A stretch of 64,000 nucleotides of DNA from Gibbsiella quercinecans (GTDB lineage Bacteria; Pseudomonadota; Gammaproteobacteria; Enterobacterales; Enterobacteriaceae). The stretch's first letter is position 1. The number at the start of each line of letters is the position of its first letter. Positions 53,208 through 62,926 of the stretch are shown here, in pieces. Below the pieces are notes generated by a model. It was given only the letters and a program-made list of their open reading frames with translations. It was not told the origin of the DNA and ran no database searches. Position numbers and translations under genes: made by a program. The stretch is taken from contig NZ_CP014136.1 of NCBI RefSeq assembly GCF_002291425.1, positions 4,824,925 through 4,888,924 of the forward strand, given 5' to 3'.

Positions 53208-53864
53208 GTGAGTGAATTCACGACCTGGGATATCTATCGCAACTTATTGCTGGCGTTGCGCTGGACGGTGAGCCTGTCGCTGATCGCCTTCGCCGGCGGC
53301 GGGGCGTTAGGCGGGGCGCTGTTGATTCTGCGCCTGTCGGCGCTGCCCGGCGCCGCGCGCGCGGTGCGGATCTATATTCAGCTGTTTCAGGGCATTCCGC
53401 TGCTGATGCAGCTGTTTATTTGCTACTTCGGTCTGGCGCTATTCGGCGTGGAAACCTCGCCGTTGATGGCCGCCAGCCTGTGCCTGACCGTTTACGCCAG
53501 CGCGTATTTAACCGAGATCTGGTATGGCGCGGTGCGTTCGATCCCGCGCCAGCAGTGGGAAGCCGGCACCAGCCTGGCGCTCACGTTTATGGAACAGCTG
53601 CGCCACATCATTTTGCCGCAGGCGCTGAAAATCGCCGTTGCGCCCACCGTGGGCTTTATGGTGCAGGCAGTGAAATCCACGGCGCTGGCTTCGGTGATTG
53701 GCTTTGTTGAGTTGACGCGCTCGGGCCAGATCATCACCAACGTCACGTTTTCGCCGTTTTTGGTCTACGGCAGCGTGGCTTTATTCTATTTTTTCCTCTG
53801 CTTCCCGTTATCGCTGTGGAGCAGACGTCTGGAACACAGTCTTTCGCGGAGGACAGCTAAATGA
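53208..53864 (+). CDS. Amino-acid-type ABC transporter permease
   Basis: 218 residues from a GTG at 53208, with AGAGGAGAGG upstream. HisM/GlnP family with YIQLFQGIPLLMQLFICYFG and the docking loop QWEAGTSLALTFMEQLRHII. It pairs with the permease encoded at 52533. Its stop overlaps the ATPase start (ATGA). Confidence 0.92.
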   Translation: MSEFTTWDIYRNLLLALRWTVSLSLIAFAGGGALGGALLILRLSALPGAARAVRIYIQLFQGIPLLMQLFICYFGLALFGVETSPLMAASLCLTVYASAYLTEIWYGAVRSIPRQQWEAGTSLALTFMEQLRHIILPQALKIAVAPTVGFMVQAVKSTALASVIGFVELTRSGQIITNVTFSPFLVYGSVALFYFFLCFPLSLWSRRLEHSLSRRTAK

Positions 53865-54592
53865 CGGATTTTGCCCTGGTTGATATCAACGGCCTGCACA
53901 AACGTTTCGGTGAAAACCCGGTGTTGAAAGGGATCGACTTGCAAATTAAACGCCAGGAAGTGGTTTGCATCATCGGCAAAAGCGGCTCGGGAAAGAGCAC
54001 GCTGCTGCGCTGCATCAATGGCCTGGAAACCTTCGAGCAGGGTACGTTGAAAATCGACGGTCAGCCGGTGCTGCATCATGATGCGGCGGCTTTGCGCGAG
54101 CTGCGGCAAAACGTCGGCATGATTTTCCAAAGCTTTAATCTGTTTCCACATTTGACCGTCGGGCGTAACGTCATGCTGGCGCCGACGTTGGTGAAAAAAC
54201 AGCAACCGGCTGAAGCGGAAAGAGTGGCACGGCGTTTGCTAGAGCGTGTGGGGCTTGCCGATAAATTCGAACAGTGGCCGGATCAGCTTTCCGGGGGGCA
54301 ACAGCAGCGCGTGGCCATCGCCCGTTCGCTGGCCATGAACCCAGAAATCCTGTTATGTGATGAAATCACCTCGGCGCTTGATCCTGAACTGGTGGGGGAA
54401 GTGCTGCAGGTAATTGAATCACTGGCAAAAGATGGCATGACCATTATTATGGTAACCCACGAGATGAATTTTGCGCGCAGGGTGAGCGATCGCGTGGTGT
54501 TTATGCACCAGGGGCGGGTTCATGAAATCGGCGCCCCTGCTGAATTGTTTACCGCGCCACGCACTGCCGAACTGCGGCAGTTTCTGGCCTGA
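53861..54592 (+). CDS. Amino-acid-type ABC transporter ATP-binding protein
   Basis: 243 residues. Walker A GKSGSGKST, signature [15 protein letters not shown], switch MVTHEMNFARR. The Walker B region reads ILLCDEITSALDPE, with Ile in place of the common Pro, a known variant. It completes the transporter, and the urease operon starts 82 bp downstream on the same strand. Confidence 0.93.
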   Translation: MTDFALVDINGLHKRFGENPVLKGIDLQIKRQEVVCIIGKSGSGKSTLLRCINGLETFEQGTLKIDGQPVLHHDAAALRELRQNVGMIFQSFNLFPHLTVGRNVMLAPTLVKKQQPAEAERVARRLLERVGLADKFEQWPDQLSGGQQQRVAIARSLAMNPEILLCDEITSALDPELVGEVLQVIESLAKDGMTIIMVTHEMNFARRVSDRVVFMHQGRVHEIGAPAELFTAPRTAELRQFLA

Positions 54593-54674
54593 TGAAAATC
54601 AGCGCGTGGCGGGGGGGCGGCCCGCCGATGGGCCCGTTAACCCTGCCTGATGCTGATAAAAGGGATATTCCATT

Positions 54675-55505
54675 GTGAAGCGCGATGCGCAACGACAAAC
54701 TGAAACCACCGAAGCCGGCTGGCAGGCGCAACTGGCGCTGCGGCTTGCCCAAAAAGCCGGCAAGACCGTGTTAACGCATCAACGCCACTTCGGCCCGCTG
54801 CGGGTGCAGCGGCCATTTTACCCCGAAGGCCACACCAGCCACCTTTACCTATTGCACCCGCCGGGCGGGGTGGTGGGGGGCGACCAACTGACGATCGATG
54901 TCCAACTGGAAGAGCAGGCGGGCGCCCTGATCACCATGCCGGGCGCGGCGAAAATTTATCGCAGCAATGGCGCTATCGCCGCAATTAATCAATGTGTTAC
55001 GCTGCAATCCGGTTGCGCCGTAGAGTGGCTGCCGCCAGGCAACATCTTCTTTCCCGGCACCGAAGCGCGTATCCGCAGTGAATTTCATCTGGCCGCCGAT
55101 TCTCGGCTGATTGCCTGGGAAACCTTCTGCTTCGGCCGCCCGGTAATGAAAGAGCGCTATGATTGCGGCAATGCAGTGAGCAAGCTGCAGGTGTGGTGCG
55201 GCGGCGAGCCGTTGCTGAACGAAACGCTGCGCGTCAGCGGCGGCCTGGCCACCTTGGCCGGTTACCCCTTCCACAGCACGATGCTGCTGTATCCCGCCGG
55301 CGAAGCCCTGCTGGATGAAGTGCGCGTGCACCTGGCGCCGCGGCAACATCCGGCCGGCGCCACGCTGCTGGATAAATTAATGGTTATCCGCCTGCTGGAT
55401 CACAGCAATCTGTCGCTGGAAGCGGATCTGCACCAACTGTGGCGCCTTGCCCGCCCGCAGGTGATTGGGCTGGGCGCCGTTAACCCCCGAATATGGTCAA
55501 CCTGA
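54675..55505 (+). CDS. ureD: Urease accessory protein UreD
   Basis: 276 residues from a GTG at 54675. It has the UreD/UreH landmarks HLYLLHPPGGVVGGDQLTID, MPGAAKIYRSNG, WLPPGNIFFPGTEA and RLIAWETFCFGRP. UreD is the scaffold that binds apo-urease and, with UreF and UreG, delivers nickel and CO2. It is the first gene of ureDABCEJFG. No separate Nac site was found in the 82 bp upstream, so it may be read through from the transporter operon. Confidence 0.94.
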   Translation: MKRDAQRQTETTEAGWQAQLALRLAQKAGKTVLTHQRHFGPLRVQRPFYPEGHTSHLYLLHPPGGVVGGDQLTIDVQLEEQAGALITMPGAAKIYRSNGAIAAINQCVTLQSGCAVEWLPPGNIFFPGTEARIRSEFHLAADSRLIAWETFCFGRPVMKERYDCGNAVSKLQVWCGGEPLLNETLRVSGGLATLAGYPFHSTMLLYPAGEALLDEVRVHLAPRQHPAGATLLDKLMVIRLLDHSNLSLEADLHQLWRLARPQVIGLGAVNPRIWST

Positions 55506-55517
55506 AAAGGAAAGAGT

Positions 55518-55820
55518 ATGGAGCTGACACCCCGAGAGAAAGACAAACTGCTGCTGTTTACCGCCGCGCTGGTGGCGGAGCGCCGGCTGGCGCGCGGGCT
55601 GAAGCTGAACTACCCGGAGTCGGTGGCGCTGATTAGCGCGGCTATCATGGAAGGCGCGCGCGACGGCAAAACGGTGGCGGAACTGATGGAAGAAGGGCGC
55701 CACGTGCTGGCCCGCGAGCAGGTTATGGAAGGCGTGCCGGAGATGATAAGCGACGTGCAGGTTGAAGCGACATTCCCGGACGGCACCAAACTGGTGACCG
55801 TCCACGATCCGATTATCTGA
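55518..55820 (+). CDS. ureA: Urease gamma subunit UreA
   Basis: 100 residues, the standard length. [36 protein letters not shown] and [20 protein letters not shown] are conserved UreA blocks. It forms the (ABC)3 urease with UreB and UreC. AAAGGAAAGAG lies before the ATG. Confidence 0.97.
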   Translation: MELTPREKDKLLLFTAALVAERRLARGLKLNYPESVALISAAIMEGARDGKTVAELMEEGRHVLAREQVMEGVPEMISDVQVEATFPDGTKLVTVHDPII

Positions 55821-55830
55821 GGAGAACAGC

Positions 55831-56142
55831 ATGATCCCAGGTGAAATCAGGGTGGCCGCCGGTGAGATTGAACTCAACGCTGGCCGTAGCGCGATATGGG
55901 TGACGGTTGAGAACCACGGCGACCGGCCGATCCAGGTGGGCTCGCACTACCATTTTTACGAAGTGAACCCGGCATTGGTGTTTGATCGTGCAAAAACGCG
56001 TGGCTATCGGCTGGATATCGCGGCCGGCACCGCCGTGCGTTTCGAACCGGGCCAGGCGCGCGAAGTGGCGCTGATCCCGGTCGTGGGCCAGCGCATTATT
56101 CGCGGCTTTCGCGGCGATATTCAGGGGGAGTTGGATTCATGA
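55831..56142 (+). CDS. ureB: Urease beta subunit UreB
   Basis: 103 residues. [38 protein letters not shown], and [18 protein letters not shown] are diagnostic. GAGGAGAACAGC precedes the ATG. The end overlaps ureC by four bases. Confidence 0.97.
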   Translation: MIPGEIRVAAGEIELNAGRSAIWVTVENHGDRPIQVGSHYHFYEVNPALVFDRAKTRGYRLDIAAGTAVRFEPGQAREVALIPVVGQRIIRGFRGDIQGELDS

Positions 56143-57842
56143 GCAAAATTTCCCGCCAGGCCTATGCGGAAATGTTTGGGCCGACCACCGGCGATCGCGT
56201 GCGGCTGGCCGACACGGCGCTGTGGATAGAAGTTGAGCAGGATTACACCGTTTACGGGGAAGAAGTGAAATTCGGCGGCGGCAAAGTGATCCGCGACGGC
56301 ATGGGCCAGGGGCAAATGCCGGACGCCGAATCGATGGACGTGGTGCTGACCAACGCGCTGATTGTCGATCACTGGGGCATCGTCAAAGCCGACATCGGTA
56401 TCAAGAACGGCCGCATCGCGCTGATCGGCAAAGCCGGCAACCCCGACATTCAGCCCGGCGTCACGGTGCCGATTGGCGCAGGCACTGAGATCATCGCGGC
56501 GGAAGGTAAGATCGTCACCGCGGGCGGTATCGATGCCCATATTCACTTCATCTGCCCGCAGCAGGCGGTTGAGGCAATCACCTCCGGCGTAACGACCATG
56601 ATCGGCGGCGGTACCGGCCCGGCGACCGGCACCAACGCCACCACCTGCACGCCGGGGCGCTGGAACATCACCCGCATGCTGCAGGCGGCCGACACCCTGC
56701 CGGTGAACGTCGGCCTGCTCGGCAAGGGCAACACCTCCAGCCACGAAGCGCTGCGTGAACAGATCGACGCGGGCGTGATCGGCCTGAAGCTGCATGAAGA
56801 CTGGGGGTCAACCCCGGCAGCCATCGACAGCTGCCTGCAGGTGGCGGAAGAAGAAGACGTGCAGGTGGCGATCCACACCGACACCCTCAATGAAGCGGGT
56901 TTTGTTGAGGATACGCTCAAGGCGATAGGCGATCGCACGATTCACACCTTCCATACCGAAGGGGCCGGCGGCGGCCATGCGCCGGATATCATCCGCGCCT
57001 GCGCCTTCGCCAACATTCTGCCATCCTCCACCAACCCGACGCTGCCTTATACGGTCAACACCGTTGATGAGCACCTCGATATGCTGATGGTGTGCCACCA
57101 CCTGGATGCCGGCATTGCCGAAGATATCGCGTTTGCCGAGTCGCGTATCCGGCGGGAAACCATCGCCGCCGAGGATATTCTGCATGACATCGGGGCATTT
57201 TCCATGACCTCGTCGGATTCCCAGGCGATGGGGCGCGTTGGCGAAGTGATCATGCGCACCTGGCAAGTGGCACACAAAATGAAGCTGCAGCGCGGGCCGT
57301 TGCCCGGCGACAGCGAAGAGAAAGACAATTTCCGCGTTAAGCGCTACATCGCAAAATACACCATCAACCCGGCGATTACCCACGGCATCGCGCACGAAGT
57401 CGGCTCTATTGAGCCGGGCAAACTGGCGGATTTGGTGCTGTGGAGCCCGGCCTTCTTTGGCGTGAAACCGGCGCTGATCGTCAAGGGCGGGATGATTGCC
57501 TATGCGCCGATGGGCGATATCAATGCCTCGATCCCCACGCCGCAGCCGGTGCACTATCGGCCGATGTTCGGCACGCTGGGCGATGCGCGCCATGCCACCC
57601 GCATGACCTTTTTGCCAACCCGCGCGCTGCGCAATGAATTGCCCGGCCAACTGGGCCTGAAAAGCCTGATTGGCGAGGCGAAGAATTGCCGCGGGGTGCG
57701 GAAATCCGACATGGTGCATAACGATCTCACCCCCGATATTCAGGTTGATGCGCAAACCTATGAAGTGCGGGCCGACGGCCAACTGCTGGCCTGTGAACCA
57801 TTAAGCGAGTTGCCGATGGCGCAGCGTTATTTTTTGTTTTAA
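56139..57842 (+). CDS. ureC: Urease alpha (catalytic) subunit UreC
   Basis: 567 residues, the same length and numbering as Klebsiella UreC. The dinickel site is intact: H134 and H136 (AHIHF), carbamylated K217 and H219 (GLKLHEDWG), H246 (IHTDTLNE), H272 (HTFHTEG) and the catalytic Asp in [10 protein letters not shown]. The mobile-flap Cys and His are in MVCHHLD. It hydrolyses urea to ammonia and carbamate in the cytoplasm. In this context urea can come from the ureohydrolase encoded at 49318 as well as from outside. Confidence 0.98.
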   Translation: MSKISRQAYAEMFGPTTGDRVRLADTALWIEVEQDYTVYGEEVKFGGGKVIRDGMGQGQMPDAESMDVVLTNALIVDHWGIVKADIGIKNGRIALIGKAGNPDIQPGVTVPIGAGTEIIAAEGKIVTAGGIDAHIHFICPQQAVEAITSGVTTMIGGGTGPATGTNATTCTPGRWNITRMLQAADTLPVNVGLLGKGNTSSHEALREQIDAGVIGLKLHEDWGSTPAAIDSCLQVAEEEDVQVAIHTDTLNEAGFVEDTLKAIGDRTIHTFHTEGAGGGHAPDIIRACAFANILPSSTNPTLPYTVNTVDEHLDMLMVCHHLDAGIAEDIAFAESRIRRETIAAEDILHDIGAFSMTSSDSQAMGRVGEVIMRTWQVAHKMKLQRGPLPGDSEEKDNFRVKRYIAKYTINPAITHGIAHEVGSIEPGKLADLVLWSPAFFGVKPALIVKGGMIAYAPMGDINASIPTPQPVHYRPMFGTLGDARHATRMTFLPTRALRNELPGQLGLKSLIGEAKNCRGVRKSDMVHNDLTPDIQVDAQTYEVRADGQLLACEPLSELPMAQRYFLF

Positions 57843-57851
57843 GGAGGAACA

Positions 57852-58322
57852 ATGCTTTTTCTTACCCGCAAGCTGGCGGCCGGGGCCAACGTTAACGCCA
57901 CCGCCAGGCTTGATTTCGATACTCGGCTGAAAAGCCGGGCGCGCATCACCCTGGACGACGGCCGGGAGGCCGGGTTGCAGCTTGAACGTGGCTCGATGCT
58001 ACGCGGCGGCGACATTCTTTGTGACGACAGCGGCGAGCACGTGGTGCGGATTGAAGCCGCGCCGGAGACGGTTTCCGTCGCGCGCTGCGGCGATCCGCTC
58101 AAACTGGCGATTGCCTGTTATCACCTGGGGAACCGCCATGTGCCGTTGCAAATTGAAGCCGGGCGCGTCGCTTATTTGCACGATCACGTGCTGGACGACA
58201 TGCTGATCGGCCTGGGGCTTATCGTCAACAGCGAGCAGGCGCCTTTTGAGCCGGTGCCCGGCGCGTATGAAACCGGTTCGCACGCCCATTCCCATTCGCA
58301 CCACCACCATCACCACCACTGA
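57852..58322 (+). CDS. ureE: Urease nickel metallochaperone UreE
   Basis: 156 residues. The N-terminal peptide-binding domain has [20 protein letters not shown], and the metal-binding domain has [14 protein letters not shown] with the conserved His at the dimer interface. The C-terminus is a histidine-rich tail, [13 protein letters not shown], that stores nickel as in Klebsiella UreE. AAGGAGGAAC upstream is a strong ribosome site. Confidence 0.96.
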   Translation: MLFLTRKLAAGANVNATARLDFDTRLKSRARITLDDGREAGLQLERGSMLRGGDILCDDSGEHVVRIEAAPETVSVARCGDPLKLAIACYHLGNRHVPLQIEAGRVAYLHDHVLDDMLIGLGLIVNSEQAPFEPVPGAYETGSHAHSHSHHHHHHH

Positions 58323-58337
58323 TCGCGGAGAAAGAAG

Positions 58338-58880
58338 ATGAAATATGGTTTGCCGTTTTTATTGCTGTTGGTTGCCGGGCCTGCGCTGGCGCACCCTGGC
58401 CACGGGCCGGAAAGCCTGAGCGCCGGGTTATTGCACCCGCTGACGGGGTTGGATCATCTGCTGATGTTGACCGGCGCAGGCATTATTGCGGCACTGGGGC
58501 AACGCCCGCGCAGCTTTATCTTCGCCACGCTGGCGGCGATGTTGGTGGGCGCGCTGGCGGGCCGTGCGCTGGGGGCGTTCAGCGGGATGGAAATGCTGAT
58601 TGCGCTTTCCGTGCTGGCGGCGGGGGCGATGATTTTTGCCGCTTTCACCGGGCGCGGCGCTTGGCTGATGCCGGTATTGGCGCTGGCGCACGGTTGGGCG
58701 CACGGTGCCGAAGGTGCCGCCGACGGTTTCTGGCTATTTACCGCCGGTTTTATGGCCACCAGCAGCGCCCTGTTGCTGACCGGTTATGCGGCTGGCGTAC
58801 AGCTGCGCCGCCATCCTGCGCTGCGTAAAATCGCCGGTAGCGGCTGGCTGGCCGCCGCCGCGGTGGTGCTGGCCGGATGA
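58338..58880 (+). CDS. ureJ: HupE/UreJ-family nickel permease
   Basis: 180 residues with an N-terminal signal-like segment ending at ALAHPGHGPE and five or six further hydrophobic helices. The motif HPLTGLDHLLMLTGAGI and the later LALAHGWAHGAEGA supply histidines for metal passage. Found inside urease operons, this family is believed to take up nickel. The ureF start overlaps its stop (ATGA). Confidence 0.92.
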   Translation: MKYGLPFLLLLVAGPALAHPGHGPESLSAGLLHPLTGLDHLLMLTGAGIIAALGQRPRSFIFATLAAMLVGALAGRALGAFSGMEMLIALSVLAAGAMIFAAFTGRGAWLMPVLALAHGWAHGAEGAADGFWLFTAGFMATSSALLLTGYAAGVQLRRHPALRKIAGSGWLAAAAVVLAG

Positions 58881-59551
58881 TAACGCCGCTGCAACAGCTG
58901 CGCCTGCTGCAATTGAGCAGTGCCTCGCTGCCGGTCGGCGGTTTTACCTATTCGCAGGGGCTGGAGTGGGCGGTGGAGGCCGAATGGGTCACCAGCGCGG
59001 CGCAGTTTCGCCAGTGGCAACAGTTGCAGATCGAACAAGTGTTGATCCGCCAGGATTTGCCGCTGTTGCTGCGGCTATATAACGCCTGCGCCGCGCAGGA
59101 TGCTGAGCGCTTCGCTGACTGGTCGCGCTTTTTATTGGCCTGCCGCGAAACGGCGGAGCTGCGTACCGAAGAGCGGCAGCGCGGCGCGGCGATGGCGCGC
59201 GTGCTGGCAGGGCTACAACTGTCGCCGCCGCCGGCCTGGCAGGGCGCGCTTGGCCTGAGCCAAAGCGGCGGGCTGGCATGGGCCGGTTATTGCTGGCAAA
59301 TCCCCGCCGATGCCTTGCTGCTGTCTTTGGGCTACAGCGCGCTGGAAAGTGCGGTGATGGCGGGCGTGAAGCTGGTGCCTTTCGGGCAGCAGGCGGCGCA
59401 ATCATTGCTGGCGGATCTGAGCGAGGTGCTGGCGCAGCAGTTGCCGCTGGCGCTAGCCCTGAGCGATGACGAACTGGGCGGCAGCCTGCCGCTGGTCGCC
59501 ATCGCCTCTTCGCGCCATGAAAACCAACATACCCGATTATTTCGTTCTTAG
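58877..59551 (+). CDS. ureF: Urease accessory protein UreF
   Basis: 224 residues. The conserved start [20 protein letters not shown] is clear, with later [20 protein letters not shown]. UreF gates GTP hydrolysis by UreG within the UreD-F-G activation complex. The ATG overlaps the ureJ stop, and ureG follows after eight bases. Confidence 0.95.
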   Translation: MITPLQQLRLLQLSSASLPVGGFTYSQGLEWAVEAEWVTSAAQFRQWQQLQIEQVLIRQDLPLLLRLYNACAAQDAERFADWSRFLLACRETAELRTEERQRGAAMARVLAGLQLSPPPAWQGALGLSQSGGLAWAGYCWQIPADALLLSLGYSALESAVMAGVKLVPFGQQAAQSLLADLSEVLAQQLPLALALSDDELGGSLPLVAIASSRHENQHTRLFRS

Positions 59552-59559
59552 GAGCAGTC

Positions 59560-60177
59560 ATGCAGAACTACAAACAACCGCTGCGTATTGGCGTGGGCGG
59601 CCCGGTCGGTTCGGGCAAAACGGCGCTGCTGGAAGTGCTGTGCAAAGCGATGCGCGAACGCTATCAGTTGGCGGTGGTCACCAATGATATTTATACCAAG
59701 GAAGACCAACGCATCCTGACCGAAGCCGGCGCGCTGGAACCGGAGCGCATTATTGGCGTGGAAACCGGCGGTTGCCCGCATACGGCGATCCGTGAAGATG
59801 CCTCGATGAACCTGGCTGCGGTGGAAGATCTTAGCCGGAAATTCGGCAATCTCGACATTATCTTTGTTGAAAGCGGCGGCGATAACCTGAGCGCCACCTT
59901 CAGCCCGGAGCTGGCCGATCTCACCATCTATGTGATTGACGTGGCCGAAGGTGAAAAAATTCCGCGCAAAGGCGGCCCGGGCATCACCCGTTCCGATTTC
60001 CTGGTGATTAATAAAATCGATCTGGCGCCATACGTCGGCGCTTCGTTGGATGTGATGCAAAGCGACACCGAGCGGATGCGCGCCGGCAAACCCTGGACCT
60101 TCGCTAACCTGAAGAAAGGCGAAGGATTGGAGAACATCATTGCTTTTATTGAGCACCAGGGCATGTTGGCTGAGTGA
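59560..60177 (+). CDS. ureG: Urease accessory GTPase UreG
   Basis: 205 residues. The P-loop is [15 protein letters not shown] (about 12-26). The nickel-binding CPH motif is in [15 protein letters not shown], and the G4-type NKxD is in [14 protein letters not shown]. UreG couples GTP hydrolysis to nickel insertion. It is the last gene of the urease operon. Confidence 0.97.
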   Translation: MQNYKQPLRIGVGGPVGSGKTALLEVLCKAMRERYQLAVVTNDIYTKEDQRILTEAGALEPERIIGVETGGCPHTAIREDASMNLAAVEDLSRKFGNLDIIFVESGGDNLSATFSPELADLTIYVIDVAEGEKIPRKGGPGITRSDFLVINKIDLAPYVGASLDVMQSDTERMRAGKPWTFANLKKGEGLENIIAFIEHQGMLAE

Positions 60178-60184
60178 GGCTTTA

Positions 60185-60206
60185 CCAGGCCCCCATTGGG
60201 GCCTGG
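60185..60206. terminator. Hairpin after ureG
   Basis: CCAGGCCCC and GGGGCCTGG form a perfect 9-bp stem with a loop of about four bases, starting eight bases after the ureG stop. A T-run does not follow, so it is a terminator or mRNA-stabilising hairpin candidate. Confidence 0.6.
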
Positions 60207-60285
60207 CAGCATGCCGGTGATCCTGTCACTTATGCAAGCGTTCAGCTATGCCACCCCATTATCGCCTTGCCTTCACGTATCCGTT

Positions 60286-61200
60286 TTATCTTGCATAATC
60301 AGGCCGTTGTCGGCGGTTTTCACTCGCCAACTGCCCGGCGATGTAATCAATAAAGGCGCGCAGCCTTGGCGTCACCTGGTGCCCGCGTGGGTAAACCGCG
60401 TTGAGCGGGGCAGCGGATTCCGCGTGCTGTGGCAGCATCTGGATGAGTGCGCCATCGGCCAGATCGTCCGCCACATCCAGAAACGACTTCAGCACAATGC
60501 CCATGCCCGCCAGCGCCATCGCATGGGCCGCTTCGCCGTCGTTGCACACCGTGCGGGCGGTGAAGCGCACGGCTTGCTCATCATCGAAGCGCCATTCGGC
60601 TAGCGCAGCGGCACCGATATGTATGCAGTCATGGTTGGGCAGATCCGCCAGGCTCCGCGGCTGGCCGTAGCGCCGCAAATAGGCCGGTGAAGCGCACAAC
60701 ACGCGCCGATTGGGGGCCAGGGTACGCGCGATCAGGCTGGAATCCGGCAGCTCGCCATAGCGCAGCGCCAGATCGAAGCCGTTTGATATCAAATCCAGCA
60801 CGTTATCGCTGAGCTGCAGCTGAATTTGCAATTGGGGATGTAACGCACGGAAGCTTGCCAGCAAGGGCACCAGCCGCCGCCGGCCAAAGCCATTGGGCGC
60901 GGTGATTTTTAGCACCCCGGAGACGTCCTCGCTTTGGCGGCGCAGCGTTTCTTGGGCCAGCTTTAACTCGGCAATGATCCGCACCGCGTGGGTTAACAGC
61001 TGCCGCCCTTCGTCGGTGAGCGATAGCCGGCGTGTGCTTCTGTTCAGCAAATGCACGCCTAACCGTTGCTCAAAATTGGCCAGCCGCTTACTGACCACCG
61101 ACAGCGATACGCCAAGCTCATGGGCGGCGGCGGTAAAGCTGCCCAAAGACGCGGTGCGTTCAAATACGATCAGGCCGGGCAGATCATCAATCAGGTTCAT
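60286..61200 (-). CDS. LysR-family regulator divergent from the SDR genes
   Basis: 304 residues. The helix-turn-helix region has LIVFERTASLGSFTAAAHEL, GVSLSVVSKRLANFEQRLGV and HLLNRSTRRLSLTDEGRQLL. This belongs to the CrgA/YhjC-like group of LysR proteins that often regulate a divergent oxidoreductase gene. The gene directly divergent (61311) is a short-chain dehydrogenase, and the 110-bp gap between them contains the presumed promoters. Confidence 0.9.
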   Translation of the reverse strand: MNLIDDLPGLIVFERTASLGSFTAAAHELGVSLSVVSKRLANFEQRLGVHLLNRSTRRLSLTDEGRQLLTHAVRIIAELKLAQETLRRQSEDVSGVLKITAPNGFGRRRLVPLLASFRALHPQLQIQLQLSDNVLDLISNGFDLALRYGELPDSSLIARTLAPNRRVLCASPAYLRRYGQPRSLADLPNHDCIHIGAAALAEWRFDDEQAVRFTARTVCNDGEAAHAMALAGMGIVLKSFLDVADDLADGALIQMLPQHAESAAPLNAVYPRGHQVTPRLRAFIDYIAGQLASENRRQRPDYAR

Positions 61201-61310
61201 CGCAGCGTATTCTCAACATAATGGAAACAGTTATTCCTGATATTTTCCATTTTAATCGTATAACACATCAGCAAGAATGATTTTTCATCCTTTTTTAAGA
61301 GGGAAAGATC

Positions 61311-62030
61311 ATGCATACCAGTCTTACCAGGCAACAAGTTTTGGTCGTTGGCGGCAGTTCCGGCCTGGGGCAAGCGATTGCCAAGGCATTTGCCGCACAA
61401 GGCGCCGCCGTCACTATCGCCTCTCGTAATCAGGCTAAACTGAAAGCTGCGGCCGAAGCTATCGGCCACGGGGTGCAAACCGCGGTGCTCGACACCACGG
61501 ATAATGCTGCGGTGGAAGCCTTTTTCGCCCAGGCCGGGCGTTTCGACCACGTGGTGGTGAGCGCCGCCCAAACGCCGGGCGGGCCGGTTCGCCAATTGCC
61601 GCTGGCCGACGCCAAAGCGGCGATGGACAGCAAATTCTGGGGGGCCTATCACGTTGCCCGCGCCGTCAACATCAATGAAAGAGGGACGTTGACCTTTATC
61701 TCCGGCTTTTTGAGCGTGCGCCCGGGCAATTGGGTACTGCAAGGCGCCATCAATGCGGCGCTGGAATCGCTGGGCCGCGGCCTGGCGCTGGAGCTGGCGC
61801 CGCAAAAAGTGCGTGTGAATACGGTTTCGCCCGGCATGATCGCCACGCCGCTGTGGGACGGAATGGACGCGCAGGCGCGCCAGGCGATGTACGACAAGGC
61901 GGCTGCCACGCTGCCGGCGCGCGTGATGGGGCAGCCGGAGGATATCGCCAACGCGGTGTTGTTCCTGGCGACGACGCCTTATGCCACCGGTTCGACGGTG
62001 CTGGTGGATGGCGGCGGCGCTATTGCCTAA
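61311..62030 (+). CDS. SDR-fold protein lacking the canonical YxxxK pair
   Basis: 239 residues. The cofactor motif GGSSGLGQAIA and the C-terminal TPYATGSTVLVDGGGAIA are typical SDR. However, the segment aligning with YxxxK reads QGAIN (in WVLQGAINAALESLG), so both catalytic residues differ. The region FISGFLSVRPGN supplies the Ser. It may still bind NAD(P) and a substrate. GAGGGAAAG precedes the ATG. It is the gene most likely controlled by the divergent LysR. Confidence 0.85.
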   Translation: MHTSLTRQQVLVVGGSSGLGQAIAKAFAAQGAAVTIASRNQAKLKAAAEAIGHGVQTAVLDTTDNAAVEAFFAQAGRFDHVVVSAAQTPGGPVRQLPLADAKAAMDSKFWGAYHVARAVNINERGTLTFISGFLSVRPGNWVLQGAINAALESLGRGLALELAPQKVRVNTVSPGMIATPLWDGMDAQARQAMYDKAAATLPARVMGQPEDIANAVLFLATTPYATGSTVLVDGGGAIA

Positions 62031-62118
62031 ACCGCCGCCGTACGCTTCCCACCGGTTTTCGCCTACGCTAACGCGGTGCAGCAGCGCCGCGTGATGACTC
62101 ACTGATGGAGTACCACAT

Positions 62119-62913
62119 ATGAAAATCGATCTCTCCGGCAAAACTGCATTGATCACCGCTTCTACCGCGGGCATTGGGCTGGCGATTGCCCAGGGCCTGG
62201 CCGAATCCGGCGCCAGTGTGTTACTCAATGGCCGCAGCGCCGGCAGCATTGCCAAAGCGAAAGACAAACTGCTCGCTTTGTATCCGCAGGCGCAGGTTAG
62301 CGGCATCGCGGCCGATCTCAGCACTGGCGCCGGCGCAGACCAACTGATAGCCGCTTTGCCCAGCGTGGATATTCTGGTCAATAACGCGGGGATCTACGGC
62401 CCGCAGGACTTTTTTGCTACCGATGACGCCACCTGGGAGCGCTATTGGCAAACCAACGTGATGTCCGGCGTGCGGCTGGCGCGGGCGTTACTGCCGGCGA
62501 TGGTCGATAAGGGCTGGGGCCGGGTGGTGTTCATTTCATCCGAATCGGCGTGCAACATCCCGGCCGATATGGTCCATTATGGCGTGACCAAAACCGCGCA
62601 GTTGGCGTTATCGCGCGGGTTGGCCAAGCGTGTGGCGGGCAGCGGGGTAACGGTCAATAGCGTTTTGCCGGGGCCGACCATTTCCGATGGTTTTGCCGAA
62701 ATGATGGCGGAAGAGGTGGCGCGCACCGGCAAATCGCTTGAGACGCTGGCGCGTGAATTCGTGATGGCCAACCGGCCCAGCTCGGTTATTCAGCGTGCGG
62801 CTTCGGTGGAAGAGGTGGCCAATATGGTGGTCTATGTCTGCTCACGCCAGGCTTCGGCGACCTCGGGCGCTGCGCTGCGGGTTGATGGCGGTGTGATTGA
62901 CGATATCGTCTGA
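62119..62913 (+). CDS. Short-chain dehydrogenase/reductase
   Basis: 264 residues with all classical SDR motifs: TASTAGIGLAIA, NNAG, the Ser in VVFISSESAC, YGVTK (YxxxK) and SVLPGPTISDGF. It is probably an NADP-dependent oxidoreductase of unknown substrate. It lies 88 bp after the preceding SDR gene and 13 bp before the next, so the last two are co-transcribed. Confidence 0.9.
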   Translation: MKIDLSGKTALITASTAGIGLAIAQGLAESGASVLLNGRSAGSIAKAKDKLLALYPQAQVSGIAADLSTGAGADQLIAALPSVDILVNNAGIYGPQDFFATDDATWERYWQTNVMSGVRLARALLPAMVDKGWGRVVFISSESACNIPADMVHYGVTKTAQLALSRGLAKRVAGSGVTVNSVLPGPTISDGFAEMMAEEVARTGKSLETLAREFVMANRPSSVIQRAASVEEVANMVVYVCSRQASATSGAALRVDGGVIDDIV

Positions 62914-62926
62914 TTGGAGATAACCC

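Noticed and set aside
56808..57782. Long minus-strand open frame antisense to ureC
   Set aside because: ureC is certain; the opposite frame has no domain and no ribosome site.
61197..62381. Minus-strand open frame of 394 codons across the SDR genes
   Set aside because: It overlaps two well-supported plus-strand genes and shows no recognisable protein family.
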